Positions 8,525-17,675 of a DNA stretch of 38,424 bases are shown here, in pieces. The notes beneath the pieces were generated by a model, which saw only the letters and a list, made by a program, of their open reading frames with translations, was not told the origin of the DNA and made no database searches. Source of the DNA: an uncultured Clostridia bacterium. Lineage in GTDB: Bacteria; Bacillota; Clostridia; Saccharofermentanales; Saccharofermentanaceae. Position numbers and translations under genes: made by a program. How positions within the stretch are numbered: the stretch's first letter is position 1; every line of letters begins with the position of its first letter. The stretch is from contig CAJOLL010000008.1 in the NCBI GenBank assembly GCA_905235455.1, forward strand, positions 1-38,424, read 5' to 3'.

Positions 8525-9703
8525 TTACTTCATTCGCATCTCTTTCCAAAAGGATTCTCCGTCCAGATTCGCCGTGTTGATGCCGAAGTAATCCCCGATC
8601 GTTTTCGCGATATCCGCAAAGCTCGATCTCGTTCCCAGATCCGTACCCGGACGGACTCTGTCACCATATGCCAAAAACGGCACATTTTCTCTGGAATGAT
8701 CCGTCGACGGCGTTGACGGATCGCAACCGTGATCTGCGGTGATCATGAGGATATCGTCCTTCTGCAGACGCGACAGGATCTCCGGAAGGCGGTCATCGAA
8801 ATACGTCAAAGCCTCGGCATAGCCGTGCACGTCATTCCGATGCCCGTAAAGCATGTCGAAATCCACGAGGTTGACGAAGATCAGCCCTTCTCTCTGTGTG
8901 TCCATCGCACCGAGCGTCTGCTCGATCCCGTCGATATTTCCGGAAGTACGCACCGATATGCCCACGCCTTTTCCTGCGAAGATATCGTAGATCTTTCCGA
9001 CGCCGTAGACAGGGATCCTTGCCTCGGTCAGATCGTCGAGAAGAGTCGGTCTCGGCGGTTCGATCGAAAAATCGTGGCGGTTCGAGGTTCTCGTGTAATT
9101 CGGGTATTCACCGGTGAACGGTCTTGCAATCACCCTTCCTACTCCGTGTTTTCCCACGAGCATTTTCCTTGCGATCTCACAGTAGCGATAAAGCTCTTCT
9201 ACCGGCACGACGTCCTCGTGCGCCGCGATCTGAAAAACACTGTCCGCCGATGTATAGACGATCAGGTCACCTGTTTTTACATGCTCCCGACCGTAGTCCC
9301 TGATCACTTCCGTACCCGAATAAGGCTTGTTGCAAAGTGCTTTTCGACCGGTCTTCTCTTCAAATTCGACGATGACTTCCTCCGGAAATCCCTCCGGATA
9401 TGTCGGCATCGGTTCCGGCGAAATAATTCCCGCGATCTCCCAATGTCCGATCGTCGTGTCTTTCCCCATGGACGCTTCCTGAAGTCTTGCCCACGCGCCG
9501 ACGCCACTGATGTCCGGCTCGTCATACGGGAGCGCGCCCTTGATTGAGCCCATGCCGATCCGCCTCATATTTGCTATGGAAAAAGCACTGTCCTTCGAGC
9601 ATGCCGCCAGTGTATGCGACCCCTCGTCACCAAAGGCCGCCGCGTCTTTTGCGCCGCCGATGCCACAGCTGTCCAGTACAATGAGTATGACTCGTTTGCC
9701 CAT
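8525..9703 (-). CDS. deoB: Phosphopentomutase
   Basis: A 392-residue member of the alkaline phosphatase superfamily, the standard length for DeoB. Visible signatures are the metal site MGKRVILIVLDSCGIG (D11), the DTTIGHWEIAG segment, and the C-terminal ADHGCDPSTPSTDHSRENVP metal-binding segment. It converts (deoxy)ribose-1-phosphate to (deoxy)ribose-5-phosphate using Mn2+. It is first in the deoB-deoC-cdd operon. Its 5' region (9704-9791) is shared with the divergent gene at 9792. Confidence 0.96.
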   Translation of the reverse strand: MGKRVILIVLDSCGIGGAKDAAAFGDEGSHTLAACSKDSAFSIANMRRIGMGSIKGALPYDEPDISGVGAWARLQEASMGKDTTIGHWEIAGIISPEPMPTYPEGFPEEVIVEFEEKTGRKALCNKPYSGTEVIRDYGREHVKTGDLIVYTSADSVFQIAAHEDVVPVEELYRYCEIARKMLVGKHGVGRVIARPFTGEYPNYTRTSNRHDFSIEPPRPTLLDDLTEARIPVYGVGKIYDIFAGKGVGISVRTSGNIDGIEQTLGAMDTQREGLIFVNLVDFDMLYGHRNDVHGYAEALTYFDDRLPEILSRLQKDDILMITADHGCDPSTPSTDHSRENVPFLAYGDRVRPGTDLGTRSSFADIAKTIGDYFGINTANLDGESFWKEMRMK

Positions 9704-9743
9704 ATCGGTCCCTCGTTTTCTTTATTTACTAAAATCACTTCTT

Positions 9744-9749
9744 ATTATA
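9744..9749 (-). promoter_or_regulatory. Candidate -10 box of deoB operon in divergent promoter region
   Basis: TATAAT reads on the minus strand at 9749-9744, about 40 bases before deoB. No good -35 hexamer lies 17 bases upstream, so the promoter may need an activator. On the plus strand the same AT-rich patch offers TTTATT-N16-TATTAT for the gene at 9792, so the two promoters would overlap. Confidence 0.4.
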
Positions 9750-9791
9750 TCGTATAGTTGAAAGAAATCGACCTGGACGGGAGGATCTTTA

Positions 9792-11021
9792 ATGCGCAAA
9801 AACCTTACGGGACGTCCGATCATCATGATCTCTCTGGACGCCATTTCAGATAACGACATCAACTATCTGCTCACACTTCCGAACTTTAAAAAACTCGCAT
9901 CCTGGGGACTTTTGCACCGCGGTGTCGACTCGCTTTTCATCTCGAATACTTACCCCGTGCACACCAGTATCTCGACCGGTGTCCTTCCTTCGGAACACGG
10001 GCTTTTCGATAATGTCATATACGACCCTTTCAAGGATTCGGAGAAGTGGCGCGCGCATAAAAGCTTCATAAAGGCGAAGACTCTTCCGGAAAGAGCGAGA
10101 GAAAAAGGCCTCGTTTCCTGCGCAATGATGTATCCCTGCACTCCCGGCGAAAAGATCCGTTACCATCTGGCCGAGATTCCGGGCAACGAGAGCATGTTTT
10201 TCCGCGGCATTAAATTCGTGCACTACAGTTCGGCCTTCCTTCTCTGCCCGAAATTCTTCCGCTATATGAAAAAGTGCAAGTCTTTCAACTACTTTGGCAT
10301 CGATACATTTATCGCTTATACCGCTCGCGACCTGATCGCGAAAGAAAAGGCCGATTTTTATATGCTGCACCTGCAGGACACCGACCATCAGAAGCATCAC
10401 ACCGGCATCGATTCCGACATCACGAAAAAGTCGATCGAGTACGATGACAAACTTCTCGGAAAGATCATCGAAGGTATCGAAGAAGCCGAAAAAAGAGCCG
10501 GCGGCGACCCGGAAAAGGGGATTTTGCATTTCGATATCCTCGTCTTCAGCGACCACGCCTGCTTCAACGTAAAGAACAATATCAAGCCGAACGACCTTTT
10601 AAAAGACGCCGGCATCTCCTTCGAGACAGCCTGGTTCCAGACCGTTAACGGTGCATGTTTCCTGCATGTGGCACCGGATCTTTCTTCCGACGCGAAAAAA
10701 GCACTGGACAAGTTTCTTGACGATTTTAAGAAAATGCCCGGCGTTAAACGCGAGCTTACGAAAGAGGAAATGCACGACAGCGGCGCGATCTGCGCCGGCT
10801 TTACGACCGGCTTTACGCCGGTTCCGGGAACCACGTTCGGCGCGATGAAAAAAGGCCAGCACGGCTATACTCTTGATAACGATGATTACAAGATCTTTTA
10901 CCTCGAGATCGGTCCCGGTCTGATCACCGACAAGCAAAAAGGTACCGAAACTTCCGGCGGCAGCATCCTCGAAGTCGGCAAAAAAGCGATACGTCTTGTT
11001 GAGAAAACGGAGATTTTATAA
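9792..11021 (+). CDS. Type I phosphodiesterase / nucleotide pyrophosphatase-family protein
   Basis: The 409-residue protein carries the NPP-type alkaline phosphatase fold. D16 (MISLDA) and T53 in NTYPVHTSISTG (the probable nucleophile, followed by a PSEHGL turn) form one metal half-site. D198/H202 (DTDHQKH), D254/H255 (FSDHA) and a late GQHGY histidine complete the two-metal centre. There is no signal peptide or membrane segment, so it is predicted to be cytosolic. The substrate is unknown: nucleotide sugars, nucleotides or phosphodiesters are all possible. GGAGG lies seven bases before ATG. It diverges from deoB and converges on kdgK with 4 bases between the stops, so it is probably monocistronic. 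Confidence 0.85.
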   Translation: MRKNLTGRPIIMISLDAISDNDINYLLTLPNFKKLASWGLLHRGVDSLFISNTYPVHTSISTGVLPSEHGLFDNVIYDPFKDSEKWRAHKSFIKAKTLPERAREKGLVSCAMMYPCTPGEKIRYHLAEIPGNESMFFRGIKFVHYSSAFLLCPKFFRYMKKCKSFNYFGIDTFIAYTARDLIAKEKADFYMLHLQDTDHQKHHTGIDSDITKKSIEYDDKLLGKIIEGIEEAEKRAGGDPEKGILHFDILVFSDHACFNVKNNIKPNDLLKDAGISFETAWFQTVNGACFLHVAPDLSSDAKKALDKFLDDFKKMPGVKRELTKEEMHDSGAICAGFTTGFTPVPGTTFGAMKKGQHGYTLDNDDYKIFYLEIGPGLITDKQKGTETSGGSILEVGKKAIRLVEKTEIL

Positions 11022-11025
11022 CCGT

Positions 11026-12054
11026 TTATCTTTGGACTCTGCCGGAACCGTCACCGTTCATCAGAGTCTCGACTTCCTTGACACTGACGCGGTTAAAATC
11101 ACCCGGGATCGAATGCTTCAGGCAGCTTGCCGCCACGGCGAATTCAAGTGCTTCCGAATCGTGTTCATAAGTGCGAAGACCATAGATCAAACCTGCCGCA
11201 AAAGAGTCTCCGCCGCCGACACGATCGACGATATCGAAGATCTCATACTTTTTGCTGACATAGAAAACAGAACCGTTATTGATGCAAGCCGACCAGCCGT
11301 TATGGTCTGCGCTGTGGCTCTCGCGGAGTGTGACCGCGACCTTTTTCACATTCGGATAATCCGCAAGTACACGGCTCGTCAGCTTCTCATATTTTTTCAC
11401 ATCGAGGCTGCCTTCTTCCACATCCACATCGAGCTCGATGCCCAGCGATTTCTGGCAATCTTCTTCGTTGCCGATGACTACATCCGTGAACTTTGTGATC
11501 TCCTGCATGATCTCTTTTGCATCCACACCGTACTTCCAGAGATTTTTACGGTAATTCAGATCCACGGAAACAGTGATGCCTCGCGCTTTTGCTTCTTTTA
11601 CCGCCGCGACGGAAAGGTCTGCCGCAGACTTACTGATCGCAGGAGTAATGCCCGTAATATGCAGCCAGTCCACCTCGGCAAAAGCACTTTCCCAGTCGAT
11701 ATCGGAAGGTCCTGCTTCTGCCATCGTCGACCCCGCTCTGTCATAGATCACTTTGCTGGGGCGCTGGTTGGCACCTGTTTCGAGAAAATAGATCCCCATT
11801 CTTCCATCTTTACGGATGATCTTTTCCGTTCCCACTCCGAAACGGCGAAGTTCGGCGATGCATTCATCTCCGATCGTATTCTTCGGAAGCACCGTCAGAA
11901 ACTCACAGGGCATATCGAAATTAGAAAGCGACACCGCAACATTTGCCTCGCCGCCTCCGAATGTCGCCTCGAATTCCGGACTTTGGAAAAAGCGCTCGTT
12001 TCCCTTTGTCTTTAATCTCAGCATGATCTCGCCGAGCGTCAGTATTTTCTTCAT
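11026..12054 (-). CDS. kdgK: 2-dehydro-3-deoxygluconokinase (KDG kinase)
   Basis: A 342-residue PfkB-family sugar kinase. The N-terminal glycine-rich segment [13 protein letters not shown] binds sugar, and the C-terminal [16 protein letters not shown] holds the anion hole and the catalytic Asp. It phosphorylates 2-keto-3-deoxygluconate to KDPG. The specificity assignment rests on its position directly after KDPG aldolase and next to uxaC. AAGGAGG lies seven bases before ATG, in the 12-base gap after eda. It works one step before Eda and one step after UxuA (22135-23208). Confidence 0.93.
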   Translation of the reverse strand: MKKILTLGEIMLRLKTKGNERFFQSPEFEATFGGGEANVAVSLSNFDMPCEFLTVLPKNTIGDECIAELRRFGVGTEKIIRKDGRMGIYFLETGANQRPSKVIYDRAGSTMAEAGPSDIDWESAFAEVDWLHITGITPAISKSAADLSVAAVKEAKARGITVSVDLNYRKNLWKYGVDAKEIMQEITKFTDVVIGNEEDCQKSLGIELDVDVEEGSLDVKKYEKLTSRVLADYPNVKKVAVTLRESHSADHNGWSACINNGSVFYVSKKYEIFDIVDRVGGGDSFAAGLIYGLRTYEHDSEALEFAVAASCLKHSIPGDFNRVSVKEVETLMNGDGSGRVQR

Positions 12055-12066
12055 AGATATGCCTCC

Positions 12067-12711
12067 TTACTGCTTTGCGGAAAGGATCTTTTCCTTTGCG
12101 CTTTTACAGAGCTCCGTGATCTTTTCAAAGTTATGCTCACGGATATCTTTTGCCGTTGCGATGAAACTTCCGCCCACGGCAACAATGCTTTTCTGCGAAG
12201 CAAAATCCGTAATGTTTTCGAGATTTACGCCGCCTGTCGGAAGGAAGCGCATGTCACGGAAAACTCCCGATAATGCCTTGATCGCTTTGATCCCGCCGAA
12301 AAGATCCGCGGGGAAAAATTTAATAACCGATAATCCCAGATTTCTTGCCGCCATGATCTCCGTCGGCGTCACGCAACCGGGAACGACCGCGATATTCTTT
12401 TCGTTACACTTATTCACTACATCTTCGGAAAATCCGGGAGATACGATAAACTCTGCTCCCGCATCCACAGCTCTTTTCAGCTGCTCACCGTCGAGCACGG
12501 TTCCCGCGCCGACGATCATCTCCGGAACTTCTTCTTTTACTTTGGCGATTGCCTCCGCCGCACATGCCGTACGGAAGGTAATCTCCATCATATCAATACC
12601 ACCCGCAAGAAGTGCTTTTGCAGTCGGAACGGCGTCATCGATATTATCAATGACGATGACCGGAACAATCCCGACTCCTTCGATTCTTTTCATAATGCTG
12701 CTCTGATCCAT
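12067..12711 (-). CDS. eda: KDPG / KHG aldolase
   Basis: From ATG at 12711 the protein is 214 residues, the normal length for bifunctional 4-hydroxy-2-oxoglutarate / KDPG aldolases. Family signatures include VIVIDNIDDAVPTAKALLAGG, the substrate-loop EVTFRT-like segment MMEITFRT, GAGTVLD, and the Schiff-base region VIKFFPADLFGG. It cleaves KDPG to pyruvate and glyceraldehyde-3-phosphate. The frame is open to 12750, but ATG 12711 has GGAGG eight bases upstream and is the better start. It is the first gene of eda-kdgK; the upstream region 12712-12870 is shared with the divergent uxaC. Confidence 0.94.
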   Translation of the reverse strand: MDQSSIMKRIEGVGIVPVIVIDNIDDAVPTAKALLAGGIDMMEITFRTACAAEAIAKVKEEVPEMIVGAGTVLDGEQLKRAVDAGAEFIVSPGFSEDVVNKCNEKNIAVVPGCVTPTEIMAARNLGLSVIKFFPADLFGGIKAIKALSGVFRDMRFLPTGGVNLENITDFASQKSIVAVGGSFIATAKDIREHNFEKITELCKSAKEKILSAKQ

Positions 12712-12748
12712 ATGAGCGCCTCCGAATATGTGTTTTTTACCATCTGAC

Positions 12749-12782
12749 ATTCTAGCATATTTTAAAAAAGAATACTATTCTT
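12749..12782 (-). promoter_or_regulatory. eda promoter with degenerate GntR-type site and palindrome
   Basis: On the minus strand TAGTAT (12777-12772), 17 bases, then TAGAAT (12754-12749). The -10 overlaps TATGCTAGAAT, which resembles the GntR operator core at 18767 and 24880. The -35 is poor and overlaps a perfect palindrome AAGAATA-N-TATTCTT (12768-12782), which may be a second regulator site between eda and uxaC. Confidence 0.5.
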
Positions 12783-12870
12783 ACTATGTATTTTCTGTTC
12801 TCTTTTGCTTCTTTCTGATATGATGTTATGTATGAAATTTTCAAGCAGGGGATGAATATAGGAGGCGGAT

Positions 12871-14283
12871 ATGGCTAATTTGATCAACAACCAGTTTATG
12901 CTCAATTCTTCTACGGCGGAGCGTCTGTATTTTGACTATGCGAAGAACTGTCCGATCATTGACTATCACTGTCATCTTGACGCAAAGGACATCGCTGATG
13001 ATATCTCTTTCGAGAACATCACACAGCTCTGGCTTTCGGGAGACCACTACAAGTGGAGGCTGATGCGCTCGGCCGGTATCGATGAAGAATACATCACAGG
13101 CGATGCCGATGATTATGAGAAATTTCTTGCCTGGGCAAGCGTGATCGAGCGTGCCATCGGCAACCCGATGTATCACTGGTCCAGTCTCGAGCTTTACCGC
13201 TATTTTGATATAAAAGAACCTCTCGGCCTGGCCAATGCAGATCAGGTTTGGGAAACTGCCAACGCAAAGATCCGGAGCGGACTTTTCACCGCCCGCCAGA
13301 TGATCAACAGTTCCAATGTCGAACTGCTCTGCACGACGGACGACCCGATCGATGACCTTTCCGCACACAGAAAAATCGCGGAAGACCTTTCCGTACAGAC
13401 TGTCGTACTTCCGACCTTCCGTCCGGACCGTGTCATGGACATTGAAAAGAACGGATTCTATGACTATCTTTCCGCCCTTGCGCATCCGGGCAGGACACCG
13501 GAAAGCTGGATCGACCTGAAGATCCTTCTCAGCCAGCGTATGGATTACTTTGCCGATGCCGGCTGCCGTCTCGCGGACCATGCAATGGAAAAATTCGTAT
13601 TCATTCCGGCAACAGACAGCGAGGCTGAACAAGTCTTCCATAAGAAGATGGCGGATCCCGAGATTCCGCTCTCCGAGCATGAGATCATCGTCTACAAGAG
13701 CGCACTTCTTCTTTTCTTTGCAACCGAATATCACGCCCGCGGATGGACGATGCAGCTTCACTTCGGATGCAGAAGAGATAACAATGCGTCCAAGTTATTC
13801 TCTCTCGGACCGAACACCGGCTTTGACACGATTTCCGGCGACTCCAATTTCGTAGCTCCATTGGCTGATTATATGAGCCTGCTCGATTCGCATGATTCAC
13901 TTCCGAGAATGATCCTTTACAGTCTGAATCCGAACGATGACACGATCATCGATACCTTGATCGGGTGCTTCCAGAACGGCGGTCGATCGATGTGGATCCA
14001 GCACGGTGCCGCCTGGTGGTTCAACGATAACGAACGCGGTATCAGAAATCATCTGCGTTCTCTCGCTTCGCAGAGTTATCTGCCGGGCTTCATCGGAATG
14101 CTCACCGACTCCAGAAGTTTTCTATCCTACACCCGTCACGAATATTTCAGAAGGATCCTCTGCGATTACTTAGGCGAACTCGTAGAGCGCGGGGAGTTCA
14201 TCAAGAACATGGACCTCGTCGGATCCATCGTTCAGGACATCTGCTATAACAACGCCAGAAACATCTTCATACCCGAAGAGTGA
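12871..14283 (+). CDS. uxaC: Uronate isomerase
   Basis: The 470-residue protein is a full-length UxaC of the amidohydrolase superfamily. It opens with the HxH metal motif DYHCHLD (H33, H35). Later are the SSLELYRYFDI segment, DDP (CTTDDPIDDL), the MQLHFGCRRDNN segment and the end segment SFLSYTRHEYFRRILCDYLG, all seen in known uronate isomerases. It isomerises D-glucuronate to D-fructuronate (and galacturonate to tagaturonate), the entry step of the pathway finished by UxuB, UxuA, KdgK and Eda. AGGAGG lies six bases before ATG. A weak TTGCTT-N16-TATGTA promoter is possible near 12808-12835. A hairpin that may terminate it starts 53 bases after the stop. Confidence 0.96.
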   Translation: MANLINNQFMLNSSTAERLYFDYAKNCPIIDYHCHLDAKDIADDISFENITQLWLSGDHYKWRLMRSAGIDEEYITGDADDYEKFLAWASVIERAIGNPMYHWSSLELYRYFDIKEPLGLANADQVWETANAKIRSGLFTARQMINSSNVELLCTTDDPIDDLSAHRKIAEDLSVQTVVLPTFRPDRVMDIEKNGFYDYLSALAHPGRTPESWIDLKILLSQRMDYFADAGCRLADHAMEKFVFIPATDSEAEQVFHKKMADPEIPLSEHEIIVYKSALLLFFATEYHARGWTMQLHFGCRRDNNASKLFSLGPNTGFDTISGDSNFVAPLADYMSLLDSHDSLPRMILYSLNPNDDTIIDTLIGCFQNGGRSMWIQHGAAWWFNDNERGIRNHLRSLASQSYLPGFIGMLTDSRSFLSYTRHEYFRRILCDYLGELVERGEFIKNMDLVGSIVQDICYNNARNIFIPEE

Positions 14284-14335
14284 CCTTAACGCCCGATAGA
14301 AGGATGACCTGAGCGTCCGGTATTATGTAAGACAA

Positions 14336-14388
14336 AGAAAAAGAACTGTCCGCGTGGAATATCTTTCCAAGCCGGCAGTTCTTTTTCT
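14336..14388 (+). terminator. Probable terminator after uxaC
   Basis: AGAAAAAGAACTG (14336-14348) pairs perfectly with CAGTTCTTTTTCT (14376-14388). An inner TGGAA/TTCCA stem shortens the 27-base loop. The 3' arm carries a T5 run, so it could end transcription in both directions. Confidence 0.6.
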
Positions 14389-14413
14389 GAAAAAAATGAA
14401 AAAGACGATCCAG

Positions 14414-14435
14414 GATAATGTGGGAGAACATTATC
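14414..14435. repeat. Hairpin between uxaC and pilin gene
   Basis: Perfect 8-bp inverted repeat GATAATGT / ACATTATC with a 6-base loop, about 40 bases beyond the pilin stop. On the minus strand a TCTTTTTC run lies nine bases further, so it may be a weak pilin terminator. Confidence 0.4.
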
Positions 14436-14473
14436 TAACGGATTTCAAAAATGAATGAATCGTTCTTTGACGA

Positions 14474-14674
14474 TTAAATGTTGGCATCGATCTCATCAAC
14501 AACTTCCGTGATGGCACTGTTGTGATCTTCGATGCTCTTGGTCACAGACTTAGCTCTGCCAAGATACTCTGCCGCACTGAAGTAAATGACCATGGCGAGA
14601 ATAACGATGATCGCGATGACCAGTACCATTTCAATTAATGTAAAACCCTTTTTCGACTTTTGTAATTTAACCAT
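14474..14674 (-). CDS. Short type IV pilin-like (prepilin) protein
   Basis: From ATG at 14674 the product is 66 residues. It has a basic leader, the prepilin peptidase site KKG|FTLIE (cleavage after G10, Glu at +5 of the mature chain), a hydrophobic helix (about 11-34) and a short polar tail rich in Ser, Glu and Asp. It is far shorter than most major pilins (120-170 residues), so it could be a minor pilin or pseudopilin, or a relic. The start is supported by GGAGG nine bases upstream; a longer frame to 14689 lacks such a site. No pilus ATPase, platform protein or prepilin peptidase is in the window. It stands alone between uxaC and the importer operon, followed upstream by about 150 bases of AT-rich DNA. 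Confidence 0.78.
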   Translation of the reverse strand: MVKLQKSKKGFTLIEMVLVIAIIVILAMVIYFSAAEYLGRAKSVTKSIEDHNSAITEVVDEIDANI

Positions 14675-14689
14675 TCCCCTACCCTCCAA

Positions 14690-14955
14690 AACGATATGCG
14701 GTTATTCACAGTTCGTTCATATTTATGCCACAATTATACTCTGCATTTTGTAGGAATGCAATGGTTTTTTTCTCAAAATTATCCCTTTTTTAGGACTTTT
14801 TGCACTTATTTGACCAAATTGCCAAAGAATTTTCTTGTTTTTCCATTCTGAAGGACGATTTTCAGTCATAATTCCGACCGCCGGAAAAGAAAAAAGGGCC
14901 GCCGGATTACCGGCGGTCCTCTTCGGTGGTAGGCTGATCGCAATGAGATCAAGTC
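14690..14955. other. AT-rich intergenic region
   Basis: The stretch holds the pilin ribosome site and probably its promoter, plus the importer-operon terminator at 14896-14919. Otherwise it is poly-T/poly-A rich with no convincing reading frame. Confidence 0.6.
14890..14919 (-). terminator. Terminator of the sugar importer operon
   Basis: On the minus strand a GC-rich stem (GGACCGCCGG / CCGGCGGCCC, loop TAAT, one mismatch) is followed directly by TTTTTTC. It lies 37 bases after the solute-binding protein stop codon. Confidence 0.85.
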
Positions 14956-16719
14956 TTATTTGGAAGCTTTGTAGATTTCGTTATAACGATCAACAAGTTC
15001 CTGACATCTCTTCTCTTCGCAGACTTTAACGAATTCGTCCCAGTCTTTCTCGACATCCTTCTGTCCTGTGACGAAGGAGAGAGTCCATGTGTTGACTTCG
15101 TCGATAAGAGGAGTAATGATCAGCGTGAGCTCTTCATTCTCATCTTCAGTCGGAGCGACCGGCGGAGCCGGATTCTGTACATCACGGTTTGCAATGTTAG
15201 AATCTACAAAGTGCTTTACTGCAGGGATGTAGTTATCTGTCATTTCCGCAACGGAGTGACCATACCAGAAGTTACCGCCTGCATAGCCCCACTGCTTACG
15301 GATATCGATATCATCATCGCTCTTGGCACCGATTCCCAGACCACCGCAGCAGTAACCCGGAAGCAGTTCCTTGGAACCATCTGCATTTACTTTGAATGTC
15401 TCGCCTTCTACGCCCCACTTATAAAGTGTATAAGCTTCCGGAGAATAGAACAGCCAGTCAACGAATCGGAGCATCTTGATAAAACCTTCTTCGCCAAGAT
15501 CATTGAGAGCTTTCTGGGAGATCATGACACCATTCTCGAGACGGACATCACCGGCTGTGGAATAGTTGTAAAGCTTACTTCTCGGAGGAATCGTAGCATA
15601 CAGTTTATAGTTACCTTCACCGAGGACCTCTTTGCACTTGGACTCGTAGGTTGCGTACTGGGACTGGTTAACACTCATAATGACAGTCTTGCCGTTATAG
15701 AACTGGTTAGTTGCTGTATCATCATCCTGAGTAAATGTACCCGGATCCAGAATTCCTTCGTTTACAAAGCGTGCGGCCATTGTAAGGAACTCTTTATATT
15801 CGTCTGTTGTCGGGCTGAAGTACCATTCATCCTTCACGTCGTCATATCTCAGACCGTTTCCGATAGCCCAACCGGCGTTGACGTCATAGGTAATACCCAT
15901 AACTTTCAAGAGATTACCGCCGCTGCTCTGACCGGTCTGGTTGCCGCACCACAGATCGGACCAGATGTAGTCACTCTCTTTGCACATTCCGTTTTCAACC
16001 ATGTAAGCCTTAACGGTCTTCAGAGCTTCAAGAAGATCTTCCCATGTCCATGTAGCTTCCATTGACTCTACATCAACACCGGCAGCCTCGAAAATATCCT
16101 GACGGATAACGAAGGTGTAGTTCAGGAGACACTGCTCAAGCATACCCGGAAGACGATAGTACTTACCGTTGCTCTTTGTAATTGTACGTACATCCGGAGC
16201 CATGTTGTATGTGTTATAGAAATCGCAGTAGTTCGGCATGTTCTCAACACTTACATAGTCAGAAATCGGTACGATAGCTCCGCCATCTACAAAAGCACTC
16301 TCGTCGTATATCTTCGGAATGATGTACGCAGACTCGCCGGCACTGATGTTCAGTGTGATATTCTGCATGTAGTCGTTTGAGTCATACGAGATCAGATCAA
16401 GGTGTACATTGGTCAGATCCTCGATCTTTTTGAAGATACCTTCACTCTCCCATTCCGGCTGCATAGCATACCAGTTAGCATCACTGAAGAACATAGTGTA
16501 GGTAACCGGCTCATCTGAATGGAAAGTCGTTCCCAATCCATACTGATAGTCCAGCTTTTCCTCTTCCTGAGACTCGCTCTCGGATGTAGTTGTAGTCTCA
16601 ATCTTGTCCGGTGCAAGCGTCATTTCCGAGGACTCAGTAGTTTCTTTTTTCTCGGAACAACCCGTCGCTGCCAGCAACATTGAAGCTGCGAGCGAAAGAC
16701 TTAAAATTCTTCTTTTCAT
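14956..16719 (-). CDS. Sugar ABC transporter solute-binding lipoprotein (LplA/YtcQ-like)
   Basis: From ATG at 16719 the protein is 587 residues. Residues 1-22 form a lipoprotein signal with lipobox LLAATGC, so the mature chain is anchored through Cys on the outer membrane face. A low-complexity Ser/Thr/Glu linker of about 35 residues follows, then a large family-1-type binding domain. Its length matches the long LplA/YtcQ group, whose Bacillus relatives import uronate-containing pectin or xylan oligosaccharides. That substrate is inferred from relatives and from the uronate genes nearby. GAGGAGG lies six bases before this ATG, so it is preferred to the one five codons upstream. It is the third gene of the importer operon, 87 bases after the second permease. 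Confidence 0.9.
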   Translation of the reverse strand: MKRRILSLSLAASMLLAATGCSEKKETTESSEMTLAPDKIETTTTSESESQEEEKLDYQYGLGTTFHSDEPVTYTMFFSDANWYAMQPEWESEGIFKKIEDLTNVHLDLISYDSNDYMQNITLNISAGESAYIIPKIYDESAFVDGGAIVPISDYVSVENMPNYCDFYNTYNMAPDVRTITKSNGKYYRLPGMLEQCLLNYTFVIRQDIFEAAGVDVESMEATWTWEDLLEALKTVKAYMVENGMCKESDYIWSDLWCGNQTGQSSGGNLLKVMGITYDVNAGWAIGNGLRYDDVKDEWYFSPTTDEYKEFLTMAARFVNEGILDPGTFTQDDDTATNQFYNGKTVIMSVNQSQYATYESKCKEVLGEGNYKLYATIPPRSKLYNYSTAGDVRLENGVMISQKALNDLGEEGFIKMLRFVDWLFYSPEAYTLYKWGVEGETFKVNADGSKELLPGYCCGGLGIGAKSDDDIDIRKQWGYAGGNFWYGHSVAEMTDNYIPAVKHFVDSNIANRDVQNPAPPVAPTEDENEELTLIITPLIDEVNTWTLSFVTGQKDVEKDWDEFVKVCEEKRCQELVDRYNEIYKASK

Positions 16720-16806
16720 TGTTTTCCTCCTCAAATCTTATTTCAGATTATTTCTGCTCCGCGCCCGCCGCTCCGACCCGGCACACACGGGAACAAACAA
16801 AACGGT

Positions 16807-17661
16807 TTACTCCTTTACGCCGCCGAGCATCATGCCCTGCACGTAATACTTCTGGATGAAAGGATACACACATATGATCGGCAGTGCCGTAAGCACCATG
16901 GAACAGGAGCGGATATTCGTTGCCACCTGTTGAGCATCCTGATCGGTCTGTGTTGCTCCTCGGATGATATTCTGCAGATAATAGGCCACCGGCCATTTTT
17001 CTTTTCGAAGATACAGGAAAGCCTGAAACCAGTTATTCCAGTACATGACCGCATAGAACAGCGTCATCGTCGCAATGATCGGCTTTGATAACGGGAGAAC
17101 GACTCGAAGGAAAACACCGAACTTATTCAATCCGTCAAGTTCTCCGGCTTCTTCAAGGTCTTTCGGCGTACCTGAAAAGAAAGACTTCATCAAAAGAACA
17201 TAGTAGGTGCTGATCATCATCGGAAGGATGAATGCAGCCATGGTATTGTTCAGTCCGAGTTTAACGACAAGGATATAATTCGGGATCATGCCGCCGCCGA
17301 AATACATAGTGAAGATGACAAACGGTGTCAGGAACTTTGCGGGCTTGAATTCTTTCTTCGAAAGCGGATATGCCAGCATCGAAGAAAAGGCAAGCGAAAG
17401 AGTCGTTCCTACCGCTGTATAGATGAGCGTGTTCTTATAATACTTAAGGAAATCTCCCTGGGTAATTACTACCTTATATGTATTAATATTAAATCCTCTG
17501 GGGATCAGTCCGACCTTACCCGCCATAATCGCGCTTTCGGATGAAAGCGACTGCGCTACCAGATAGAGAAACGGAAACAATGTCGCCGCCGAGACCAATA
17601 TCATAATGATCGTATTCACGATCAAAAAGATCTTATAACCTGTTTTTTCTTTGACCTTCAT
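16807..17661 (-). CDS. Sugar ABC transporter permease, LplC/YtcP type
   Basis: A 284-residue inner-membrane permease of the carbohydrate uptake (CUT1) family with about six transmembrane helices. The EAA loop that docks the ATPase reads EAGELDGLNKFGVFLRVVLPLSKP-like and sits near residues 181-204. It follows the LplB-type gene by 14 bases, with GGAGG nine bases before ATG. No ATPase gene is present, as usual for this type, which shares an MsiK-like ATPase encoded elsewhere. Confidence 0.92.
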   Translation of the reverse strand: MKVKEKTGYKIFLIVNTIIMILVSAATLFPFLYLVAQSLSSESAIMAGKVGLIPRGFNINTYKVVITQGDFLKYYKNTLIYTAVGTTLSLAFSSMLAYPLSKKEFKPAKFLTPFVIFTMYFGGGMIPNYILVVKLGLNNTMAAFILPMMISTYYVLLMKSFFSGTPKDLEEAGELDGLNKFGVFLRVVLPLSKPIIATMTLFYAVMYWNNWFQAFLYLRKEKWPVAYYLQNIIRGATQTDQDAQQVATNIRSCSMVLTALPIICVYPFIQKYYVQGMMLGGVKE

Positions 17662-17675
17662 GAGTTTCGTCCTCC

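Noticed and set aside
9792-11021. A second phosphopentomutase
   Set aside because: It shares the superfamily fold with DeoB but has the NPP-type Thr nucleophile region and lacks DeoB segments.
10996-12015. 339-residue plus-strand frame opposite kdgK
   Set aside because: It is a shadow of the PfkB kinase, with no start signal and no family features.
12841-13761. 306-residue minus-strand frame opposite uxaC
   Set aside because: UxaC is clear on the plus strand; the opposing frame has no motif.
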